Shown here in pieces: positions 43,894 to 55,086 of a stretch of 64,000 nt of DNA. Within the stretch, counting starts at the first letter, position 1; every line of letters begins with the position of its first letter. The notes under the pieces were generated by a model, which was not told the DNA's origin, did not search any database, and saw nothing but the letters and a program-made list of their open reading frames with translations. This stretch comes from Apoderus coryli (taxonomy: Eukaryota > Arthropoda > Insecta > Coleoptera > Attelabidae), in the NCBI GenBank assembly GCA_911728435.2, contig OU452205.1, positions 4,206,760 to 4,270,759 of the forward strand. The letters are read 5' to 3'. Position numbers and translations under genes: made by a program.

Positions 43894-44957
43894 TTATTTA
43901 AAACTGCAGTTGTGAAAAATACAATTCGTAAATGTTAAATTGGAAGAAGAGTTTGCTGAAGTTGACGGATTGTTAATTTCCACTGTTGAAGAAATTCCTC
44001 GCATGGTGTTGATTATTTCACCATGGCGTTCTTGGTTAATATTCAAGTACGGTTTAATTGAATTAGAGCTGCTATGTCCTGTTATTTATATTAATTCCTC
44101 TTCAGGAATTCCTTTATTTGCCAAATGGCTAACTGCAGTTGATTGTCAAACCATGTGTCACTTTCGGATTTCCAGAAACGATTTGGTCTCAAGAATAGGC
44201 GACTGGAAGTAATATTTTTCCCCCTTTTGGACAATAATTTATGGAATAACCGAACAGGGCATGCACTTTCGTTTGCAATATTTGGAACAAGCCACTTACT
44301 ATTTGTACAACTTTTCGATCCTCCTTGGCATGTTTTACTGAATATTGGATTGTATATTCAATTCTGTTGGTTGGCGTTCCATCATTATTTTTCTCAATCG
44401 TGAAATAATCTATAAGGCAATCAGCTGGTTCACCACCTCGCCAAGCTAACTCAACAGCTACAATATGGTAAAATTTTTTGTACACCTTTTGGTGTACATT
44501 CATCCCATAATCCAATGATTCTAGCCAAATCACTTGAACTCAAATTTGATGAACTGCATTTTCGTTTGTTTGGATCCTGCTGTAATCTTTTAGGTATTGC
44601 ATTTCTTGCATCTCGCGCATTTTTGAATATCACACTGGTAAACGTGTCGAATACAACTTTGAAGTCATTGAAGTATTTTTCCTGGAGTAGCCTACTCGTA
44701 GTATTCCAAATTGTTTTTACAGTTGCTTCTTTATATTCAGTTCCGTCAGTTTTTCTCATATTTACCGCATAATCTTTCAACATATTAGCCAAATTATGCA
44801 AACTCGTTTCAGCATTCAGTTCGTATTCTCTAGTCTCACAAAACTCGAGAAATATTTTCCATACATATTTTTTTGATTTGATTGTATTTTTTGGTATATT
44901 ATTAGATATAATATCATTAATTGCATCGTTAGATGCAATACCAAATCTTCGCGACAT
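43894..44957 (-). pseudogene. Crypton-type tyrosine recombinase (copy 2, inverted)
   Basis: Highly similar to copy 1: MSRRFGIASND at 44957, DGTEYKEATVKTIWNTT, LAWRGGEPADC. The same poly-T junction is again out of frame near 44470. A deletion of about 105 bp near 44147 joins DTWFDN directly to STAVSHLA and removes the catalytic HxxR; another frame change near 44330 breaks the middle. It lies in the SIX intron on the strand opposite to the host gene, about 42 kb from copy 1. Confidence 0.82.
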
Positions 44958-44999
44958 TTTTAAACCAGTTGTCAGTTTGACGTTTAATTAATTTTTAAT

Positions 45000-45463
45000 A
45001 AAAAAAACACCAAACTGAAAACACCACATGTAGGGTATTAAAATTAAGTAATTTGATTCGTTACTATATTTAGTAAAACATTATCAAAGAAATATTCTGC
45101 TCACCACTCAACATTATGGTAGTCCTCATCTCGATACTAAGTTCGTTGACAATAATGCTTTCGACGTGTAATGTACTGTACTGTATTAACCCATTTTGAA
45201 GTTCCATATTAGCAGGCTTGAAAAATTCTTAGTTAGTAGTTAAAAATTGTAGTAAATGCTGTATTTTATTCACATCTAAATAAACCTTTACTACAAAAAA
45301 ACCGAACATACTTAAAGCAAACAGAATAAACTATAATAAAAGTTTAAGCTAAGGCTTATTATTATTCACAAGGATTTTAGCTTTTACTACAAAAAATGTA
45401 GTTTAAGTTGATACTACAATTCTATTGAGACTGCCCAATGGTTAATTATTATTATATTATCAG
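45000..45463. other. Intron end before SIX exon 2
   Basis: AT-rich; no gene. Ends with TATTATATTATCAG, the acceptor of exon 2. Confidence 0.5.
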
Positions 45464-45704
45464 GTATTACAACAAGCCGGCAATGTAGAACGCTTGGGAC
45501 GATTTCTCTGGTCATTACCATCCTGTGATAAACTCCATAATAATGAATCTGTGTTGAAAGCCAAGGCGATAGTAGCTTTCCATCGTGGGAATTTTAAGGA
45601 CTTATACCGGATATTGGAGAGTCACCAATTCAGTCCGCACAATCACAACAAATTACAGGCCTTATGGCTGAAAGCTCACTACATTGAAGCGGAACGACTT
45701 CGGG
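45464..45704 (+). CDS. so: SIX homeobox protein, coding exon 2
   Basis: 241 nt entering in phase 0 after TTATCAG. It encodes [19 protein letters not shown], then [51 protein letters not shown]. This is the bulk of the SIX domain, the protein-interaction surface for Eyes absent-type partners. The last codon is split (phase 1) at CGGG|GTAAGT. The wording is that of the Six1/2 (sine oculis) class rather than Six3/6 (Optix) or Six4. Without frameshifts, so evidently functional. Confidence 0.95.
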
Positions 45705-45823
45705 GTAAGTACTTAGACAGTTTTAAGCCAACATTTGTTTTAATTCTATTAAAAAACTAAACGAGCAAAGAAGGATTCCAGGGAGGAAATTAAACTTCTT
45801 AAGAGCATTTTTTCTCGTCATAA

Positions 45824-46195
<372 letters not shown>

Positions 46196-46199
46196 TGAT

Positions 46200-46624
46200 A
46201 GGTACAGTTGTCTAAGATGATCTTACGCCAATAGGCGGTGTTGCCAGCTCCTATGTTTATCTAGAAATCAAAGAAATTTTAATATTAACACCCTGTATAA
46301 GTTTTCTTTTGCAGATTCTACATTACACTGGCTATAATTTTGATCTAAATCTTTTTTTCTTTCTTAATTACATCAATTAATTTTTGAAACTACTGTAATT
46401 TGTAAAAAAAGTGTTTAATCAAAATTATAGCAAATGTAATGTAGTTGGTTTATCTCAAGACAATATCAAAATTAAATTGCAGTCAGTGGCGTACATTTTT
46501 TTAACAATAATTTTGATTAAGTTCTCCCCCTTACGCCACTGTACTTTTAAAACACCCTGTATATTATTTTACCTGGTGGCCCAGCAAAAGGAAATTAAAG
46601 GCACATTAACTTAGAGTTACTGCT
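46200..46624. repeat. Short inverted-repeat stretch with CACCCTGTATA ends
   Basis: Motifs AACACCCTGTATA at 46289 and ACACCCTGTATATT at 46552, both in the same direction. An internal inverted pair (CAGTGGCGTACATTTTT at 46484 and TACGCCACTGTAC at 46532) and a longer AT-rich inverted similarity around 46390-46440 suggest MITE debris. Non-coding. Confidence 0.4.
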
Positions 46625-47697
46625 GTTTTACGGACGGAAGTGCTCTCGACATCTATTGTCTGGTGTCTTCCCCGATCTCTGGAAAATCAGTAAAGTTATT
46701 CCGCTGGCCAAGATTAAGGATGCCATTGATTTTGGTAACCTTCGCCCAATATCTATAATGTCACCTCTTTCGAAAATTTTGGAAAAGGTCATGGCCACAC
46801 AAATTAAATTTCATTTAACAAAACATAATATACTACCGTCAACACAGTCCGGGTTTCGTAAGGGCTTTAGTTGTACGACTGCACTTCTTTATATTGTAGA
46901 CGACATTTTGCGTGACCTGGATGGTGGTAAATCTTCTACTCTACTTCTAATTGATTACTCTAAAGCATTTGATACTATCAGTCACGATATTCTATTAGCG
47001 ATCCTCAATTTCTCAGGTTTCTCTTCAGGTGCTATAGATTTTCTCTACAGTTATCTACATGGTCGTAGTCAGTTCGTGGAAACTCAAAATGGTTGTTCTG
47101 ACATAAGAGGCATATATTGCGGTGTTCCACAAGGATCGATTCTGGGTCCCTTACTTTTTTGCTTATATAAGTCACAAATTGATCTGCGCAAAATGGCTGT
47201 CAATGAAAGATAGAAGATTTCATCATGCTGCCTGTTTTTATCATTCATTGATACTTCACGAACATCCTCCATATTTGTATCGGAAAATTGGCTTTAGATC
47301 TGACGTGCATAACCTCAACCTCAGGTTTAGAGGACTTTTATCGCTACCTCCTCATCGTACATTGTTGTTCGAGCGCTCATTTACTTACAATATTTATTGC
47401 ACGTATACTAGTACTACGAAAAAGTCTATTGAATTTGGTATAGATATTGTTTGATAATTTTGTTTTTGGTGTTTATTATCTATTTTATAATTGTGTTGTC
47501 CAGATGGTATTTATATATATAATCTGTCTTTTTGGGTCATAAATAATTATATTTCATTTTCTGGGTTAGGATACACATATCAGTTTTACTGCCTTCTAAC
47601 CCTTTTTGCAGATATTTTTTTTTCTTGTGTATGTTGTAATTTTTTGTATATTATGTTGTATATTATGTCTGCAAATAAACTGTTTATTATTATTATC
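46625..47697 (+). pseudogene. LINE family A copy, internally deleted
   Basis: Begins inside the reverse transcriptase: SGVFPDLWKISKVIPLAKI, NLRPISIMSPLSKILEKVM, STQSGFRKGFSCTTALL, LLIDYSKAFDTISHDILLAI (motif A), CGVPQGSILGPLLF (motif B). At about 47160 the sequence jumps directly to the C-terminal region (KWLSMKDRRFHHAACFYHSL, LNLRFRGLLSLPPHRT), removing motif C and the thumb. Tail AAATAAACTGTTTATTATTA near 47690. Family-mate of 3840-4905. Same strand as the SIX gene, in its 3' intron. Confidence 0.85.
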
Positions 47698-48341
47698 TCC
47701 TTAGCCCGAAGGTAAAATTATTATTGTGCGATTATATCCAAGTTTAATCACTGTGACCTTGTATATGGACGTTGTTTGACTGCTGAGGTATCCAAAAGAT
47801 CTAAAAGTATTAACTTCGATTTCTTTGGAATTATTTAACTGAAATATCTTACTGGGTGGTCCTATATTTGTCTTGATCATTAGTGATATGAATATATTAT
47901 TTCCTTCAATGTTTTTCTGTTAGAAAATTGTATGTAACCGTCTATTTATCACGTATCTAGACAAAATAGAAAACGATATGGTGTCATATATAGAAACATG
48001 TAAATTATTGTTGTCAATACGATCTTCTTTTAAATCTTTTTGCCGAATACATATTATAACTATTATTATGTAATGAGTATCAAAACACTATAGCATTGTT
48101 TTTTTAATTTCAGCGATAATTTTGTTGACGTAAAAAAATTACACCGATAATTGTTTCTGTCATTTTCTTGGCTGTCATACTAAGTTTTTATACAAACAAA
48201 TGGTTTGCATTGTTATAATATAAAAACTTAATTACTGTTAGCACCGTCAGCATGACTTAATATTTAGTTGTTTATGTCAATATTTCAACAGTTTCGTAAA
48301 AATTAAATGATTTGGTACTGCAGAAATCAACATAAATCCCC

Positions 48342-48419
48342 ATGCGTAAGCGTAGTAACGGTGAAGAATATAAATATTACACAGTTAGAACAATTTGGAA
48401 TACCACAGCTAAATTATAA
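48342..48419 (+). pseudogene. Crypton scrap (third, diverged copy)
   Basis: Reads MRKRSNGEEYKYYTVRTIWN then TTAKL-stop. It lines up with MRKADGTEYKEGTVKTIWNT of copies 1 and 2, with about half the residues changed, so it stems from an older or different Crypton of the same group. Confidence 0.6.
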
Positions 48420-48422
48420 ACG

Positions 48423-48500
48423 CATTAATCCCCAACGTTGCGTAAACGAAACATTTTTTAAATATTTTTTTCCAATGTGCCAGTAAAAAAAAATGCTTTG
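48423..48500 (+). repeat. piggyBac-like terminal sequence, solo
   Basis: CATTAATCCCCAACGTTGCG and the next 50 bp match the left end of the piggyBac remnant at 58260 almost exactly. TTAA and CCC at the very end are not preserved. Confidence 0.6.
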
Positions 48501-50374
48501 TACAACACTTATTACGTAATATACTATTACAGTTTACACAATATTGTATACGTCCGAACCAGTTTAGTAAGCCATTATTGCAAATAATGCGACAAATATT
48601 TAATAAAATGACGAAAACAAACAACAAATCTAAAAGAAAAACAACAAATTTTCACACAATTATATATTCGTGAAACCCTTTTAAAATTGGTGGTTTTATA
48701 TACTTCCATTCTTTACCTTACCTGCACGATGCGGATTAACAGGAAACAAGGAAAAATAAAACATCCCCCGGTGGTGGTGGTGGTGATGATGTTTTCGTAT
48801 AGAATTTCGAATAATATAATGGTTCCTATATAGGGCTTCGCTGTCTCTTCATATTATGTATGTATGTATAGTGGGGTAAGTTATATACAACTACTATGGA
48901 GAATTAGTAATCCGATATATCCCCTGCCAAGCAACACGCTGTTTACTATTCACCGCTGATTAACTCAATTAATATATCGATCTCCCCTGGTATATTATTA
49001 TGATAGGTATTTGCCATGTACCTGGTTATTATGGGAAATTTTATTTTGCGCTACGCATGTACATTTTTTTTTTGTTGTTGTAAATTTAATGATCATAAAG
49101 GCATTACGGGCCAAGTTATCAGGAGCTTATGCTGGAAAGTATGAAATGTAGTTATTTATATTCATAAGGTATAAGTCTTTGGAAATAACAGAGGTTGTAA
49201 ATTAGGTAATATGATTTTTTAAACAGATATTGAAATTGTGTTTATATCGGGTGTTGTGTCTCCAGCGTTTTGTGTTCGTAGAGCTGTCAGTTGCCAGATT
49301 GCAACACTAGGGTTGCCAAATCCCGAAATATAAAAGGCAACCCTCGTACGACACCGTTTTAGATTACCATCAGGTGGAATTTTAACTACCCTTTAAAAAT
49401 TAAAGATAAAAATGTTACAAATATATTACAGAATTCGAAATCAAATGACACGACGCGACGTCTACTCCACGAAATTTCTGTTTAACTCGTAATCTTGTAG
49501 GTTTCTCCTTTTTACGGTTTTTGCATCTCGAGTCACTTTAACTCTTACAGGTATACTGGATCTCATTTTGCACCTCCTAATTTTGTACATTTGAAGGACG
49601 GGACTTTAAACCACCAACATTTTGGTGCGTTTTTAATGCTATTAAAATATTGGTTTATATTAATACTAAAAAATAATCTTTAAAGTAATATCTGGATACT
49701 ATTAAAGGTAAGCAATTATGTAATTTACTATCTTCAAATGTAATGAATGCAAGGTGCCATGATCAATATGATTATATTGAATTCGTGAGACCCAGATACT
49801 CTGTTTGATGTGATATTTATTATACATCATAATATCGATAGAGAAAATACTGGTTTAGCTTCAGAATCTGATTAGGACAATGCTAAATTTTTAATCTCAA
49901 TTTACTCAAAAACTAAGCGTTTTATCAAAATAATAGAAGACGACCTTTTTTAAGCAGATTTCATTTTTTTTATTAATGTGAACTCAAAAAGTGAAATATT
50001 CAGCGACAAAAAAAATTGGAACGTTATTTCTTCCCGCCGCCGCCTCTTTATGCTCATGACTATCATTTTGGAAATCCTTTTGGTTTGGATTATTAAGAAT
50101 AAAATACATGTGTAAAATTTCATTGATGTATCTAACAATGTTTCGTTAATATTCAGAAAAAAAAATCAGCATCAGGGGCTAATTAAAACTCGTTTTGGTT
50201 TTTAAACAAATATATGTGATATTTGGTTTTTTTGAAATATAAATTTTTTTGTACAACTAAATTTTAGCAGAAAAAATTCCTGTACCTGAAAGAGTTAAAT
50301 TCGATCTGTTCGAATGGATTTATCTTGATTCCATACTCGTTAGAATAATTACTTTTCTATTAAATATGCAAAAA

Positions 50375-50825
50375 CTATACATGTTTTGTAAAATATCATA
50401 TAACGCCCTTTTTACTAAAGGTCATAGGAATCTAAATCCATAATTTGAAATATCTCATCCGTTTCTGTGTCAGACGAATAGATTGACGAATATATGAAAT
50501 GATAAATCTCAAGATGTTGCGAGTTCATAAATTCGCACAAAATAAATATTTTGACTCTATCGACTTATTTCTTAAAACGTAAAGTCTTTGTTGTATTTTG
50601 AAAAAATTCTAGCAACAAAAAAGCATTTTTTCTACGACTGTCTTTGAATGCCTTTATTATATGTTCAATCATACTTTGACAATGTAGTACATTGTAATGC
50701 TGTTTATCATTTACCCGTGCGTAAGTGGCAAATATTATTACACACGGATAAAATTTCCTGGTAATGACAAAAGTAGCGGCGGGCATGAAAAAACACCATA
50801 GCAACGCCGAAAATACAAACACCAA
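50375..50825 (-). repeat. Unidentified repeat carrying an open frame
   Basis: An 86-codon frame (50825-50565, -) ends LLLEFFQNTTKTLRFKK. From there to about 50375 the DNA matches 58338-58596 (+) with over 90% identity by eye. In the 58-kb copy the frame continues (YVDRVKIFILCEF and STETDE-like acidic end) to a stop. A family-specific protein piece is possible but I recognise no domain. Confidence 0.5.
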
Positions 50826-51124
50826 ATTGACAGTTTTGGTATTTATAATTAATAATAATTATAATTAAGTATTTCGCTAATTTCAAAACACATAAACAGT
50901 GATAGTGAATATAGTTTAACACGACCTAGTCAATTTAATACTTCTAATTTATCGTGTTTAGGCTTATACGCTAACAAGGGTAAGTTTCGAAAAACAAATA
51001 TTTTCCTAAAAATTATATTAAATTTATTCAAAAGCATTAAAACAGTCGTAGAAAAAGTATAGTGTGAAACTCACATGAAATGACCATTTCCTACTCGTAT
51101 GATTTGCAGCATGAGCCGCAGGTG

Positions 51125-51214
51125 GTGGCTGATGATCGGATCTGAGATATCCCGAAACATGTTCCACTTTTAGATAATAAACAGTTTGTGGAGGTGACGT
51201 TGGTATTTTTATTG
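51125..51214 (+). repeat. Hammerhead-like motif with perfect GTGG/CCAC stem I
   Basis: GTGG - CTGATGA - TCGGATCTGAGATATCCC - GAA - ACATGTT - CCAC. Stem I pairs four bases; stem II GGAT/ATCC. Where most other copies use CCA/TGG, this one has GTGG/CCAC, a compensatory change expected of a folded RNA. The tail to 51214 has TTTGTGGAGGTGACGTTGGT. No left-hand partner was found within 200 bp. Confidence 0.6.
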
Positions 51215-51215
51215 C

Positions 51216-52104
51216 AACTAATTTACATTATTAGTTGCCTCAATGACATTTTCATTAATACTATTAGTACTATTACTAGTACTTGCTATTGCAGATGATA
51301 TTTTAGACGAATTGTTAGTTTGATTATTTAGGGAATTATCCACATACTGCCATCCGCCGTGTCCTTTTAATTCTAATAAGTCACCACCCGCGTCAACAAG
51401 AATAGTCGCGGACGAGCGTCAAAAACAGTGTCCTGTATAAGTCGTTGCTTCTGGTAGTCCCAGATATATGGCTAATTGTTTTGCAATCTTTCCTAACTTG
51501 TTAATACCAACAGACTGTTTGGTACATTTTCCGTTTATATAGTTTAGAAAAAAAGGTAATTTTGGAGCTGTATTTACTGCAGAGCGAAAGTTTATATATT
51601 TTTTAACATTGGGGTAAAACTATTCTGACACCACAAAAGAACGTTGCCGTTTAGTTTTTAAAATCGGGAATATTAATAATTAGATTCTTCCCTATGTCTT
51701 GAATATCTGACGGTTTTATATTACGCAACTCTTGTTTCCTGCATGCACCGCTTATACCAATTATAAGAGAAACCTAAAAGACGATTTGAAATAAATTTAC
51801 AACATGTAACATTATATTGAGCTCAATATATTACCTTCATAAACAAATATTTATCATCTGGTGCGTTTTCTAGAAAATCGTTTATATTCTTGCTTGTCAA
51901 AATCTTGGATTTTTTGGATTTAAATCCGTCCGATTTTCTCTTCAGGAGAGCTTGTAATTTGGCGTAGTTTGCAATATCGACATTGTGATTTATATTAATT
52001 GTGGCCTTTAACATTGAGTAAAATGACCAAAGTGAGGAAGGCTACATCGTTTTTGATAGTTCTTGGAAATATGCCATCATTACACTCTCGGAAAATGATT
52101 TGAT
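51216..52104 (-). pseudogene. Second tyrosine-recombinase family, decayed
   Basis: On the - strand: SFSESVMMAYFQELSKT, stop, PSSLWSFYSMLKATININHN, LQALLKRKSDGFKSKKSK, FLENAPDDKYLFMKV, LIIGISGACRKQELRNIK (first catalytic Arg in GACRK-EL), IYLGLPEATTYTGHCF, stop, RSSATILVDAGGDLLELKG, HGGW. The HxxR box reads HCF-TGA: the catalytic Arg codon is now a stop, probably by CGA to TGA change. The protein differs clearly from the Crypton at 1.3 and 44 kb and matches a recombinase type common in insect genomes. Several stops and a shift near 51650. Confidence 0.75.
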
Positions 52105-52191
52105 TGTTTCCAAGATATACAGGGTGTTAAAGTCCATAAATATCTCTTACCGATTTCTTTGAAAGCACGAGAGATGAAAGACAACAAAATA

Positions 52192-52534
52192 ATTGTAATA
52201 GGAAATAAAAGTCTGACTCCACAAAATCAATTTAATACGTTACACTCAATGTGTTACATCCAAACATGTTTCGAAGCTCACTAGCTTCATCATCAGTGGT
52301 AAATTTCGAGAGAAAATTGTATTTGCAAATATTACATATGACTAGGTTGAGAGTAATGTGTTGAAGTCTGAAAAAGGACCTATGTAATATGTAATATTTG
52401 CAAATACAATTTTCTCTCGAAATTTACCACTGATGATGAAGCTAGTGAGCTTCGAAACATGTTTGGATGTAACACATTGAGTGTAACGTATTAAATTGAT
52501 TTTGTGGAGTCAGACTTTTATTTCCTATTACAAT
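52192..52534. repeat. Near-perfect palindrome with two divergent hammerhead-like motifs
   Basis: Arms 52192-52349 and about 52377-52534 are almost exact reverse complements. Each arm carries the core CTGATGA - T - GAAGC/GCTTC - GAAACATGTT - TGG with CCA/TGG as stem I (left on the - strand, 52259-52299; right on the + strand, 52427-52466). Both tails end in TTTTATTTCC and ATTACAAT at the outside. Cores are 133 bp apart. The palindrome is so well matched that it is young or maintained. Confidence 0.85.
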
Positions 52535-52679
52535 ACATTCACTCCACTTCAGAATGGACTACTTCTTTAAAATAAAACAAAATAATTGTTATAGCAAATT
52601 TACGAATAGCCCTGTATAAAAACAACGTTATAAATATTTGCCTAGTTTATAAGTGTTTTTTACTGTATTATTTATTTTT

Positions 52680-54215
52680 GAGATATATTGCGACCGATCA
52701 GCATTTTGCCAACTATGTCAAAAATCCTCGAAAGAATTTTAGATACACAAATACGTGGGTACATGGAAACAAACAACCTGTTACTGCATACACAATCAGG
52801 ATTTCGCAGGGATCATAGCTGCACCACTGCCCTTTTAAAGGTTATTGATGATATATTAGAAGCTACAGATCGTGGTGAGCTTACCGCACTTGTCTTGTTG
52901 GATTATTCTAAAGCTTTTGACAAACTAAATCATCAGTTGCTTTTGGCTATTTTAAAATATCTTGGTTTTAGCAGTGATGCTTGCCTTTTGATAAAAAGTT
53001 ATCTTACGGGACGACTGCAGTCTGTGAAATTAAATGGACAAGTATCCAGTCGGATGGGGATTTCCAGTGGTGTTCCACAAGGATCTATCCTGGGGCCGCT
53101 TTTGTTCATCCTTTATACATCTCAGCTTTGTACCTACCTAAAACACACACATTTACACCTTTACGCTGATGATTCACAAATTTACCTATCTTTCAAGCCA
53201 GAACACATCTTAGAAGGTAACAATAAACTTAATGAGACCTTGGATTGTTGGTGGATGCTTCTGCTAAACATTGTTTGGAGCTAAATCCGAGGAAGTGTCA
53301 GCTGCTGATCTTTGGACGTACATCTATAAGAAATCAATACTCAAACCGCCTAAAAATTATGGTTGGTACAGAGACACTGGAAAGCTCGGGGAAGTGCTAG
53401 GAATTTGGGTCTGATCATGGACACGGATTTGAGATTTGTGCCACATGTGAATAATTGCATTAGGAAAGCATTTGCTAATCTTAAACTTATATACAATCAA
53501 CGTAATTTGCTAAACTTAAAACTAAAGAAATTATTGTGCGATAGTTTGGTTCTGTCACAATTTACATTTTGTGACGTAGTGTATGGTCCTTGTTTGTTAG
53601 AGCATGATGTAAAGCGTATTCAGCGAATACAGAACCACTGTATCCGCCTAATTGGTAGCATAAGAAAATACGATAGGGGTGTGACTGCGATGATGGAAAG
53701 AAGACTTTTGCATAGTCTGGTATTATTTAATAAAAATACTAAAAAAACGTCCAAACTATTTATATCAAAAAATTAAATTTAGGTATGATGCACATAATCT
53801 GGACTTAAGGCATAAGCAACAAGTATCACCACCTTTGCATAGAACGGCGCAGTACGAAAGATCATTTAGTTACCAGGTCTATACATGTTACAATAAAGTT
53901 CCAGATAGTTTAAAAGGGCTTAATAGCTTTAGGTTTAAGAATGAAGTTTGTAAGATTGTTTCATTGTTTCTATAAGTAACTGTCTATTTTTTGCCTTTTC
54001 AATTAATTGTTAATAATCACAGCAATATCTATTTCTCTTATTTTATGTATTTTCTTATTTTTTGGTATTTTGTGAAAATTTTTGTTTATAGGTAGGTATA
54101 TCTCAAATAAAATAAATTCCAATGTATTGCCGTAGGTAAAATACTTAGGTTAAGATAGGAAGCTAAGCCTCAACTTCGCCTGTTGTAATATGATATATAT
54201 TGCAATAAAGTCATT
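52680..54215 (+). pseudogene. LINE family A-related reverse transcriptase
   Basis: MRPISILPTMSKILERILDT, HTQSGFRRDHSCTTALLKVI, LVLLDYSKAFDKLNHQLLLA (motif A), SSGVPQGSILGPLLFILY (motif B), LHLYADDSQIYLSF (motif C, YADD) in one frame to 53284. After shifts near 53255 and 53380 the thumb (RNLGLIMDTDLRFVPHVNN) and QFTFCDVVYGPCLLEHDVKR follow to 53776, and the C-terminus in a further frame to about 53970. The tail is TTGCAATAAAGTCATTATTA. All polymerase motifs survive; the 5' part with endonuclease is missing. Confidence 0.87.
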
Positions 54216-54409
54216 ATTATTATTATTATTGTTGTTTAAAGCGTTCGTTATTAATTGTTACAATAAAAAGGTTTTGTGCGTTTGCAAAAATTTTTTATTT
54301 ATCACTTCTATCGAAATTGCGAACAGTTGCCTATACTTGACTTCTTTAATTCATATGATTAAAAGCAAAATATATCTAAAAATATTACAACTAGATATAA
54401 AGTGTTATA

Positions 54410-54501
54410 TACAGGGTGTCCCGAAATTAATTTAAAACAATTTAAGGCGACATTCTACAAGCGAAAATAAGATTTTGTGTTTTTGTTTGGGACACCCTGT
54501 A
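54410..54501. mobile_element. 92-bp mini-MITE
   Basis: TACAGGGTGTCCCGAAAT at the left and GGGACACCCTGTA at the right, inverted. The 60 bp between are non-coding. It is the cleanest short example of the TACAGGGTG class. Confidence 0.65.
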
Positions 54502-54983
54502 GAGTATAATATTTTTAAACCTCATTAATAATTAGTAGCTAGTGGTTTTACAATGATTTAAAATTTAAATCGTATTATTTAAATACAAATGCGTAGTCTA
54601 TTTTTCACTTATATTATGTTGGCCCGGGTATCGAATGACGATATAGCTTATGTAGTAGGTACCTCTCTCTATGTTTTGTGGACCTGGAATCTGAGAATAG
54701 CCTCTCACATATTATAGTAGATGCTATTTTAAACGTGACACCATACCACATAACTCTAAACATTATAATATGATACGTATTAGATTCGTTTGCCAGAAAT
54801 ATTTTGAACTCGACGTAATAGCATTCCTTTATTTTCAATTTATGGATAATAGAGGTACCTACCTACCTAAACAATTTAAATATTTTTGTGGTTTCGAAAC
54901 GATCACGATATGCGTACGAAACCCTCGTCTTTTATATTTCAGGGTTAGAGAACTAAAATAAATATTAATCATCGAAAATTACT

Positions 54984-55085
54984 TTATTGTTTTTCAAAAT
55001 ATTCCCCATGAAGATCTATACACTTTTGCATGCGTTTGACCTAATTGTCGAAGCACTTTTGCCACTCTGATTGAGGTCTCCAAAA
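54984..55085 (-). pseudogene. Mariner-like transposase C-terminus
   Basis: In the - strand frame: a damaged FDNW-like start, KRMQKCIDLHGEYFEKQ-stop. This is the C-terminal signature of Mos1-like mariners (compare 33290-33985). Nothing of the catalytic region remains because a LINE begins at 55087. Confidence 0.65.
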
Positions 55086-55086
55086 C

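Larger units (their letters stand above)
47698..50385. other. Mostly unassigned intron DNA
   Basis: Apart from two scraps described separately (48342, 48423) it holds a GTG/GAT microsatellite near 48770-48793 and AT-rich DNA. No exon recognised; in particular nothing that looks like a SIX C-terminal exon. Confidence 0.45.
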
